From JALYUA01 sp039931865 (lineage in GTDB: Bacteria > Acidobacteriota > Thermoanaerobaculia > UBA5066 > Gp7-AA6), in NCBI GenBank assembly GCA_039931865.1, contig JBDTRB010000153.1, forward strand, positions 1-7,410: DNA of 7,410 nt, written 5' to 3'. The position numbers and the translations under genes are program-made. How positions within the stretch are numbered: the stretch's first letter is position 1; each line of letters begins with the position of its first letter. Below, one piece after another: positions 1 to 5,451 of the stretch. Below the pieces are notes generated by a model. It was not told where the DNA came from. It worked only from the letters and a program-made list of their open reading frames with translations, and did not search any database.

Positions 1-656
1 GACAGGAACTTTTCGATGATTCGATCCTTCGAGAACCCGATGATCCCCTCGTAGGCGCCGGTCATCCCGACGTCGGAGAGGTACGCGGTCCCGCCCGGGC
101 GAATCGTCTCGTCGGCGGTCGCGACGTGCGTGTGCGTCCCGACGACGGCGGAGACCCGGCCGTCGAGATACCAGCCGATCGCCATCTTCTCGGAGGTCGC
201 TTCGGCATGGAAGTCCACGAAAATCACCTTCGCGTCCATCTTCGCGATCTCCTCGTCCGCCACACGGAAAGGCGAGTCGGCGTTGACCGGCATGAACACC
301 TGGCCCTGCAGGTTGAGCACCCCGACGGGCACGCCCCCCGCCGTCGTCTGGACGGTCGACCCGCGCCCCGGATTTCCCGGCGGGTAGTTCGCGGGACGGA
401 GGAGGCGGTCGGACGAGTTCAGCGTGTCGTAGATCTCCCGCTTGTCCCAGATGTGATTGCCGGAGGAGAACACGTCGATCGGCATCTTCGAGAGGTCTTC
501 GAAAAGGTCCACCGTCAGGCCGAAGCCCCCGGCCGCGTTCTCGATGTTCACGATCGTGAAGTCGATGCGGTGCCGGTCGATGACTCCAGTCAGCGCGTCC
601 GCCAGGGCCCGCCGCCCCGGCGAGCCGACGACGTCTCCGATGAAGAGGATGTTCAT
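1..656 (-). CDS. ymdB: YmdB/TIGR00282-family metallophosphoesterase, C-terminus cut by window edge
   Basis: The reading frame starts at ATG 656-654 and stays open to base 1, giving 218 residues of a family that is usually about 260-270 long. The protein begins MNILFIGDVVGSPGRRAL. Metal and active-site motifs of the family are visible: GDVVG (Asp8), NIEN (Glu39, Asn40), GNHIWD (Asn67, His68), DFHAE (His150) and GTHTH (His175, His177), followed by DVGMTG. These positions coincide with the numbering I recall for Bacillus subtilis YmdB, a dinuclear-metal 2',3'-cyclic nucleotide phosphodiesterase that affects biofilm and motility decisions. Its exact substrate here is inferred only. It lies 136 bases downstream of rny, a pairing also known from Bacillus. 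No Shine-Dalgarno sequence precedes the ATG, because a heptad repeat occupies that place. Family assignment is firm; physiological role is not. Confidence 0.93.
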   Translation of the reverse strand, partial: MNILFIGDVVGSPGRRALADALTGVIDRHRIDFTIVNIENAAGGFGLTVDLFEDLSKMPIDVFSSGNHIWDKREIYDTLNSSDRLLRPANYPPGNPGRGSTVQTTAGGVPVGVLNLQGQVFMPVNADSPFRVADEEIAKMDAKVIFVDFHAEATSEKMAIGWYLDGRVSAVVGTHTHVATADETIRPGGTAYLSDVGMTGAYEGIIGFSKDRIIEKFL

Positions 657-660
657 GGGG

Positions 661-681
661 CGGGAATCGGAAATCGAGAGC
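661..681. repeat. Heptad repeat array, CGGGAAT type, left arm in the ymdB-rny gap
   Basis: Three consecutive 7-base units read CGGGAAT, CGGAAAT and CGAGAGC on the plus strand. The array ends 4 bases upstream of the ymdB start codon and is inverted relative to the array at 757-791, so the two could pair in the minus-strand transcript around a loop of about 75 bases. Confidence 0.7.
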
Positions 682-706
682 CGACCGACCAACGGGAGGG
701 AGTCGG

Positions 707-722
707 CCGCGGTATTCCGCGG
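707..722. other. Perfect short inverted repeat in the rny-ymdB gap
   Basis: CCGCGG, a TATT loop and CCGCGG again make a 6-base-pair hairpin between the two heptad arms. No run of T follows on the minus strand (next bases CCGACT), so it does not look like an ordinary intrinsic terminator. It may simply cap the larger hairpin formed by the flanking arrays. Confidence 0.45.
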
Positions 723-756
723 TCAACTGGATAGGAAATCGACCGGCCCGGCTTTT

Positions 757-791
757 CGATTCCCCATTCCCGGCTCCCGACTCCCGGCTCC
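757..791. repeat. Heptad repeat array, CGATTCC/CGGCTCC type, right arm, abutting the rny stop
   Basis: Five contiguous 7-base units: CGATTCC, CCATTCC, CGGCTCC, CGACTCC and CGGCTCC. The array ends one base before the rny stop codon (793-795). It is the reverse-complement type of the array at 661-681, making an inverted pair across the gap. Confidence 0.8.
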
Positions 792-792
792 G

Positions 793-2361
793 TCACCTTG
801 CGTACTCCACCGACCGCGTCTCACGGATCACCGTCACCTTGATCTGGCCGGGGTACTGGAGCTCGGCTTCGATCTTCTTGGCGACGTCGCGGGAAAGCCA
901 GAGCGCTTCGTCGTCCGTGACGCGCGTCGCCTCGACGATGATTCGAAGCTCCCGCCCGGCCTGGACCGCGAACGCCTTCTGGACTCCCTTGAACCCGTCG
1001 GCAATGTGCTCGAGCTTCTCGAGCCGTTTGACGTAGGTCTCGAGGATCTCGCGGCGGGCACCGGGGCGGGCGGCAGAAAGAGCATCCGCGCCATTGACCA
1101 GAACCGCCTCGAGCGACCGCGGCTCGTAGTCCCCGTGGTGACACTCCATTCCGTGGATCACGGCGTTGCTCTCGCCGAACTTCTTCAACACCTCGCGCCC
1201 GAGCTCGAGGTGGGTTCCATCCATTTCGCGGTCGATCGCCTTCCCGATGTCGTGCAGCAGGCCCGCGCGCTTGGCGACCTCGACGTCTCCGCCGAGCTCC
1301 GCCGTCATGTTCGTGGCGAGCCAGGCGACTTCCTTGGAGTGCTGAAGCACGTTCTGTCCGTAGGACGTCCGGTACTTCAGGCGCCCGAGCAGCTTGATGA
1401 GCTCGGGATGAAGGTCGGGGATGCCGAACTCGAGAGCCGTCGCCTCCCCCTCCTGCCGGATCTTTTCCCAGAGCTCGGACCGCACCTTCTCGACGATCTC
1501 CTCGATACGGGCGGGGTGGATGCGTCCGTCGACGATCAGCTTCTCGAGCGCGAGGCGGGCCACTTCGCGGCGAAGGGGCTCGAACGCGCTGATGACGATC
1601 GCCTCCGGAGTGTCGTCGATGATGAGGTCGACCCCCGTTGCCGCCTCGAGGGCCCGGATGTTGCGCCCCTCCCGGCCGATGATCCGCCCCTTCAGGTCAT
1701 CCGACGGCAGCTCGACGACCGAGACCGTCGCCTCGACGACGGTATCCGAGGCGAGCCGCTGGATGGCCATCCCGATGATGTGGCGGGCCTTCTGCGTCGA
1801 CTGCTCGATCGCTTCTTCCTCGATCCGGCGCATGAGGCCCGCGGCTTCGACCCGCGCCTCGTTCTCGATCGACTTGACGAGCTGGTTGCGCGCGTCGACG
1901 GAGGTCAGACCGGAGATCTGCTCCAGCCGCTTCTTCTGGTCGTCGACGAGCCGGTCGGCCTCGACCTTCGCCTCGTCGACCTTGCGCTGGCTTTCGCCGA
2001 CCGCACGCTCCTTGCGGTTGTACTCCTCTTCCCGGCGCTCCTGGGCCGCGAGCTTTCGGTCGAGGTTTTCCTCCTTCTGGAGGACCCGCTTCTCGAGCGC
2101 CTGGATTTCGACACGCCGGGCCGCGACCGTCTTGTCGAACTCGGCCCGGGCGGCGAGGACGTTTTCCTTGGCCTCGATCGAGGCCTCACGGAGTCGCGCC
2201 TCGGCCGTCTTGGACGCGTCGGAGAGGACGCGGTCGGCTTCGAGCTTCGCGGCAGCGTGGCTGACGGCGAACCTCTTCTTCAGGCTGGCGTACGCGACCG
2301 CGCCGATCACGCCCCCAAGGACGAGACCGATCGCGATCGCGATCGCGATGCTTGATCCCAT
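793..2361 (-). CDS. rny: Ribonuclease Y
   Basis: This 522-residue protein is full length for RNase Y, a membrane-anchored endoribonuclease that starts mRNA decay and processes some RNAs. Residues about 5-26 form one hydrophobic membrane segment beginning with alternating Ile and Ala. Residues about 28-200 are a charged coiled coil. A KH RNA-binding domain around 212-275 carries the GRIIGREGRN loop (225-234). An HD hydrolase domain follows, with His341 and the HDIGK motif at 370-374; His370 and Asp371 are the metal-binding pair. The C-terminal domain ends VTVIRETRSVEYAR, as usual in the family. The start at 2361 is supported by AAGGGGAG six bases upstream. It lies after zapA and the structured non-coding stretch, and before ymdB. 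I see no defect. Confidence 0.98.
   Translation of the reverse strand: MGSSIAIAIAIGLVLGGVIGAVAYASLKKRFAVSHAAAKLEADRVLSDASKTAEARLREASIEAKENVLAARAEFDKTVAARRVEIQALEKRVLQKEENLDRKLAAQERREEEYNRKERAVGESQRKVDEAKVEADRLVDDQKKRLEQISGLTSVDARNQLVKSIENEARVEAAGLMRRIEEEAIEQSTQKARHIIGMAIQRLASDTVVEATVSVVELPSDDLKGRIIGREGRNIRALEAATGVDLIIDDTPEAIVISAFEPLRREVARLALEKLIVDGRIHPARIEEIVEKVRSELWEKIRQEGEATALEFGIPDLHPELIKLLGRLKYRTSYGQNVLQHSKEVAWLATNMTAELGGDVEVAKRAGLLHDIGKAIDREMDGTHLELGREVLKKFGESNAVIHGMECHHGDYEPRSLEAVLVNGADALSAARPGARREILETYVKRLEKLEHIADGFKGVQKAFAVQAGRELRIIVEATRVTDDEALWLSRDVAKKIEAELQYPGQIKVTVIRETRSVEYAR
2329..2350. repeat. GATCGC hexamer repeat inside the 5' end of rny
   Basis: About 3.5 perfect copies of GATCGC encode the alternating Ile-Ala stretch of the RNase Y membrane anchor. 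The unit is six bases, so gain or loss of copies would keep the reading frame and only change the anchor length by two residues at a time. Confidence 0.6.
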
Positions 2362-2384
2362 GGTCGGCTCCCCTTCTCCCGCGG

Positions 2385-2570
2385 GGCGCCGAAGTCGAGT
2401 CGGCTATCTGCTAACCGCTAAAACGTCTAACGCGCGACGCCAAACATGCCTGAGCGTCCGGAAGTCTTTTCCCGCCTCAAATTCTGATTTCGGGTTTCCA
2501 CTACTTCCACTACCGATGCGACCGCTCGTCCGTTTGGTGTCCCCGGGATCGCTCCCGGGGCGCCGACGCC
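2385..2570 (-). ncRNA. Candidate structured RNA, possibly 6S RNA (ssrS)
   Basis: The gap between zapA and rny is 215 bases without a gene. On the minus strand it can be drawn as nested pairings: GGCGTCG (2570-2564) with CGGCGCC (2391-2385); ACACCAAAC (2540-2532) with GTTTGGCGT (2445-2437), one mismatch; GAGCG (2527-2523) with CGCTC (2456-2452); GGAAGT (2508-2503) with ACTTCC (2465-2460); CCCG (2494-2491) with CGGG (2474-2471). A perfect 8-base-pair GCGA-capped hairpin sits at 2560-2541, 17 bases after the zapA stop. The length (about 186 bases) and the position after zapA fit 6S RNA, the RNA polymerase-binding regulator encoded after zapA in many bacteria. I could not match the 6S consensus by eye. 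The outer stem may be chance, and the 3' part overlaps a heptad repeat, so the true RNA may end near 2433. Confidence 0.4.
2404..2432. repeat. Heptad repeat, CTAACCG type, between the candidate RNA and rny
   Basis: On the plus strand CTATCTG, CTAACCG and CTAAAAC follow each other at a period of seven, then a shifted copy GTCTAACG. This is a different sequence from the other arrays in the window but has the same unit length and the same intergenic placement. I see no inverted partner in this gap. Confidence 0.5.
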
Positions 2571-2576
2571 TCTTCT

Positions 2577-2870
2577 TCAGCTGCCCAGAGCGGCGTCCAG
2601 TTTCTCTATGAGACGCTCCGCCCGCGCGACGGCGTCGGTCGGGGCGTCCTTCCGAGTTCTCTCCCGCTGATGCAGGTCATCCGAGATGTTCAGGGCGGCG
2701 AGGATGGCAATTTTTGTCGTGTCGACTGTTGCCGTCTTCTCCGCGACTTCTTTCATTCTGGAATCGACGAATCGGGCCAGGTCGTGAATGTACGTGCTGT
2801 CGCCCTCGGCCCGGACGTTGTACGTCTGGCCGAAAATTTCTACCTGGGTGACGCTGCCCCTTCTGTTCAA
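2577..2870 (-). CDS. zapA: Cell division protein ZapA
   Basis: A 97-residue protein of the usual ZapA size. ZapA binds FtsZ and promotes bundling of its filaments at mid-cell. The N-terminal part shows the family pattern VEIFGQTYNVRAEGDSTYI, then DLARFVDSRMKEVAE and the helix KIAILAALNISDDLHQ, followed by a helical dimerising tail from about 65 to 95. The start is TTG at 2870-2868, with no in-frame ATG before the conserved domain. AAGGAG lies 10 bases upstream and supports it. A plausible promoter lies at 2898-2927, so zapA probably opens a transcription unit that continues into the candidate RNA and perhaps rny. It is preceded by a ZapB-like gene. Family assignment is strong. Confidence 0.93.
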   Translation of the reverse strand: MNRRGSVTQVEIFGQTYNVRAEGDSTYIHDLARFVDSRMKEVAEKTATVDTTKIAILAALNISDDLHQRERTRKDAPTDAVARAERLIEKLDAALGS

Positions 2871-2880
2871 CGGAGGCAGA

Positions 2881-2886
2881 CTCCTT
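2881..2886 (-). promoter_or_regulatory. Ribosome binding site deciding the TTG start of zapA
   Basis: AAGGAG on the minus strand lies 10 bases before TTG 2870-2868. The spacing is slightly long, but no other start with a better site precedes the conserved ZapA sequence. Confidence 0.6.
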
Positions 2887-2897
2887 TCGTGGGGTGC

Positions 2898-2927
2898 AGT
2901 CTATTCTCTGTCCTCCAGCGGAGTCAA
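2898..2927 (-). promoter_or_regulatory. Candidate sigma70-type promoter for zapA
   Basis: On the minus strand TTGACT (2927-2922) and TAGACT (2903-2898) are separated by 18 bases. Transcription would start near 2891, a few bases before the zapA ribosome binding site, leaving a leader of about 20 bases. The -35 matches the consensus at five of six positions and the -10 at four of six, including the key first, second and last bases. Not tested against background frequency. Confidence 0.4.
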
Positions 2928-2934
2928 TGAGTTA

Positions 2935-2964
2935 GCTGTCGGCCGTCAGCTGTCGGCTCTCAGC
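2935..2964. repeat. Heptad repeat array, GCTGTCG type, left arm in the gap between zapA and the ZapB-like gene
   Basis: Four units at a strict period of seven: GCTGTCG, GCCGTCA, GCTGTCG and GCTCTCA, then GC. It is inverted relative to the array at 3054-3091 and lies just upstream of the candidate zapA promoter. Confidence 0.8.
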
Positions 2965-2977
2965 GCCGAAGAACGGG

Positions 2978-2996
2978 AAAAACGCTCGCGGCCGAG
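2978..2996 (-). terminator. Weak intrinsic terminator candidate after the pheST/ZapB-like unit
   Basis: On the minus strand a short inverted repeat CTCG-GCCG-CGAG (2996-2985) is followed by CG and five T residues (2982-2978). The stem is only four base pairs, but the larger inverted repeat formed by the flanking heptad arrays encloses it. The position, between the end of one likely transcription unit and a candidate promoter, is what makes it worth recording. Confidence 0.22.
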
Positions 2997-3053
2997 GCAC
3001 GAAAGGAGGATTCGCGACCGGCGCAATCTTCTGCCGAGCGGCGGGATCGGGAT

Positions 3054-3091
3054 TGACTGATAGCTGACAGCTGCCAGCTGACAGCCGACAG
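3054..3091. repeat. Heptad repeat array, CAGCTGA type, right arm, abutting the ZapB-like stop
   Basis: Five units with period seven: TGACTGA, TAGCTGA, CAGCTGC, CAGCTGA and CAGCCGA, then CAG. The array touches the TAA stop (3094-3092) of the coiled-coil gene. Its reverse complement aligns with 2935-2964 with few mismatches, so the two could form an imperfect stem of roughly 25 base pairs around a loop of about 90 bases. Confidence 0.8.
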
Positions 3092-3337
3092 TTACTTCTC
3101 CTCCGCCGCCTCGAGCGAGTGGATGAGCTTCTCCAGGCGCTCGCGGACGGTCTGCTGGTCTTTCTCGAGGCGCTCGACGGATCCCCGTGCGTCCGCCGAT
3201 TCCTTCTCGGCCTTTCGCGCGGCCGCAAGCTCGGTCCGCAGCCGTTCGTTGTCGCTCGCCAGCGTCTGGAGGCGTCCGAGCAGTTTTTCGACCTTGCGGT
3301 CCAGGGCGTCGAAGATTTTCGTGTTCGCGTTATCCAT
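3092..3337 (-). CDS. Small coiled-coil protein, ZapB-like
   Basis: An 81-residue protein, almost wholly helical by composition, rich in Glu, Lys, Arg, Ala and Leu, and lacking Pro, Cys and Trp. Hydrophobic residues recur in a coiled-coil pattern from about residue 8 (IFDALDRKVEKLLGRLQTL) to 75. Length and composition match ZapB-type division proteins, which in Enterobacteria bind ZapA and form a layer inside the FtsZ ring. The position directly before zapA supports a shared division role. Coiled coils are easily confused, so the family name is an inference. The ATG at 3337 is preceded by GGAGG at a nine-base spacing. It starts 26 bases after pheT, so it is probably cotranscribed with pheST. 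Confidence 0.8.
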   Translation of the reverse strand: MDNANTKIFDALDRKVEKLLGRLQTLASDNERLRTELAAARKAEKESADARGSVERLEKDQQTVRERLEKLIHSLEAAEEK

Positions 3338-3363
3338 GAGCTCCCGCCTCCAGCGGTTCGTTG

Positions 3364-5451
3364 TTAAAAGGTCACTCCAAAGCGTTCCTGGAGAGCCGCC
3401 GCCAGGCGGTCTCTCTCGCGGTTCACATCGTCAGAGGTCAGCGTCCGATCGGCCGACCGGAACGTCAGCCGCAGGGTCGTCTTCGTCCGGTCCGCGGGGA
3501 CGCTCGCCCCTTCGTACCGGTCCGCGACGCGGAAAGATTCGAGATCGAGCAGCGCCCGGTCGCGTATGAACGCCGCAATCTCGTCCCAGGCAACGGCTCG
3601 CGGCTGGGCAAACGAGAGATCGACCTCGACCGGTGGAAAGGTCGAATACGGCGCGAAGCGGGCGGCCCGCGGCAGGCTCGGGATCCTCTCGACTAAGAGC
3701 TCACCGGCGAAGACGTTCTCGGGAAGGTTGCGGCGCTCGCGCTCCCCGCGGGAGAGGAGTCCGACGACCCCGAGAACACCCACGGGGGTCTCGACCCACG
3801 CGGCGGCGCCCCGGGCGAAGCCCGGCATCTCGGCCGGCTTCCAGCAGAGATCCTCGGCCGCGATCCAGGGGTCGACGACCCTCTCGACGATCCCCTTGGC
3901 GTCGAAGAAGTCGGCCGCTTGCAGCTCGGCGGGAGCGCTCCAGTGCGGGCGGAGCGTTCCGGCGAGCGCGAACGCGAACCGGCGCGATTCGAGCGAAGGA
4001 GGATTTTCGGGGTCGCCGTCGGCCCTTCCGAAGGCGCGGCCCACTTCGAAGAGCGCGGCATCCGGCCGGCCGTGCCGGGCGTTTGCGGACAGCGCGTCGA
4101 GAAGGCCCGGGAGAAGCGTCGCGCGCAGGTCACGGCGCGTTTCGTCCAGGGGGTTCGCGACCGAGATCGATTTGCCCATTCCCGCGGCTTCGAGCCAGGG
4201 AGCAAACGGCGCTTCACTGACCTCGCGGTCGACGAACGGGTAGCCCACGGTCTCGTAAAGGCCCGCCGCGACGGCCCCGTCCGAGAGGCTGTCCTCGACG
4301 ATCCTGCGCGGCTCGAGGTATCGGCCGGGGGCGGTGGCGGGAGGGACCCGTGACGGCAGGCGGTCGTACCCGTGAACCCTCAGAACCTCCTCCACCAGGT
4401 CGTCCTCGATGCGGACGTCGTGACGCCGCAGCGGGATCTCGACCGCGATCCTCCGCCCGCGCACCTCCGGGGCAAAGCCGAGCCGCTCCAAAATCTCCGC
4501 AGCGGATTCGACCGTGAGAGTCGGATCGCCCGCGAGGAGCCTCAGCCGCGAGATCCGCAGGGCCGCGCGCCGCGTCTTGAACGGCGCGCCCCGCACATCG
4601 AGCAGACCGGGCGCCACGGTGCCGCCGGCGGATTCGAGAATGAGATGAGCCGCGAGGTTCAACGCGCCCGGGATCGCAGCGATGTCCGCGCCCCGCTCGA
4701 ACCGGTGCGAGGCATCCGTGTGCATTCCGAGCCGGCGTGCGGTCCGCCGGATCGCGACCGGGTCCCACCACGCGGCTTCGAGGAGGACATGCCGCGTGTC
4801 CGCTGTCACCGCGGTATCGAGGCCGCCCATGATTCCCGCGAGCGAGACCGCGCGCTCCGCGTCGGCGACAACGATGTCGGAAGACTCGAGCCGGCGCTCG
4901 ATCCCGTCCAGCGTCACGAGCGTCTCGCCGCGGCGCGCCTTCCGGACAATCAGCATCTCTCCGCGGAGCTTCTCGAAATCGAACGCGTGGAGCGGCTGCC
5001 CGACCGCCCAGAGGGCATAGTTGGTAGCGTCGACCGCGGCGCTGATCGAGTGGCTGCCGATCGCGGCGAGCCGGGCAGCCACGCGCTCTGGCGCAGACCC
5101 GTGGTGAACGCCGCGCAAGAGCAGCGCACCGAACCGCCGGCAGAGCCGCGGGACCGAGATCACGACCGACGTGAGCGACTCGACCGGTTCGCCCGAAGAA
5201 GGCGGAGGCGAAAACTCCGGGCCGGCGGCCGCGAGCGAAGTCGCCGACAGCGCGGCGAGCTCGCGAGCGATCCCGAGGTGGCTCATGGCGTCGGGACGAT
5301 TCGGTGTGATCTCGACGTCGAAAACGGGGCCGCGGGCGGTCTCCTCGACCGACTCGACCGGGAGTCCGGCCTGGTCGAGCAGCGCTCGGGCCTGATCTGC
5401 CGGCGGGGCCGCGGCGAGGAACTCGCCGACCCAATCGAGCACGAACTTCAC
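3364..5451 (-). CDS. pheT: Phenylalanyl-tRNA synthetase beta subunit, short form
   Basis: PheT pairs with PheS as an alpha2-beta2 enzyme that charges tRNA-Phe. I place the start at GTG 5451-5449, with GGAG seven bases upstream, because the family N-terminus KFVLDWVGEF begins there. The frame is open further upstream, but that part is antisense-like sequence overlapping pheS. The result is 695 residues against roughly 800 in most bacteria. After the N-terminal segment (1-37), sequence passes directly to VFDVEITPNRPD (43-54), so the tRNA-binding OB-fold domain usually inserted there is missing. The B3/B4 editing region is present (RLCRRFGALLL at 102, DATNYALWAVGQPLHAFD at 141, GIMGG at 206), as are B5 (about 297-368, DDLVEEVLRVHGYDRLP), the catalytic-like region and the C-terminal anticodon-binding fold (about 600-695). 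GTGA overlaps the pheS stop, suggesting coupled translation. Confidence 0.97.
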   Translation of the reverse strand: MKFVLDWVGEFLAAAPPADQARALLDQAGLPVESVEETARGPVFDVEITPNRPDAMSHLGIARELAALSATSLAAAGPEFSPPPSSGEPVESLTSVVISVPRLCRRFGALLLRGVHHGSAPERVAARLAAIGSHSISAAVDATNYALWAVGQPLHAFDFEKLRGEMLIVRKARRGETLVTLDGIERRLESSDIVVADAERAVSLAGIMGGLDTAVTADTRHVLLEAAWWDPVAIRRTARRLGMHTDASHRFERGADIAAIPGALNLAAHLILESAGGTVAPGLLDVRGAPFKTRRAALRISRLRLLAGDPTLTVESAAEILERLGFAPEVRGRRIAVEIPLRRHDVRIEDDLVEEVLRVHGYDRLPSRVPPATAPGRYLEPRRIVEDSLSDGAVAAGLYETVGYPFVDREVSEAPFAPWLEAAGMGKSISVANPLDETRRDLRATLLPGLLDALSANARHGRPDAALFEVGRAFGRADGDPENPPSLESRRFAFALAGTLRPHWSAPAELQAADFFDAKGIVERVVDPWIAAEDLCWKPAEMPGFARGAAAWVETPVGVLGVVGLLSRGERERRNLPENVFAGELLVERIPSLPRAARFAPYSTFPPVEVDLSFAQPRAVAWDEIAAFIRDRALLDLESFRVADRYEGASVPADRTKTTLRLTFRSADRTLTSDDVNRERDRLAAALQERFGVTF

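Noticed and set aside
457..2355. Long plus-strand open frame of 632 codons opposite rny
   Set aside because: It is an antisense shadow of a complete, well-conserved RNase Y gene. Its Asp/Leu/Arg-rich translation matches no known fold and arises from high-GC codon use.
2541..2560. Intrinsic terminator directly after zapA
   Set aside because: The 8-base-pair hairpin is strong, but the bases that follow (ACACCAAACGG) contain no T run. It fits better as part of a structured RNA.
2935..3091. Insertion sequence or MITE bounded by inverted repeats
   Set aside because: The inverted arms are tandem heptads, not classical terminal repeats. I see no target-site duplication, and similar paired arms of another sequence occur in other gaps.
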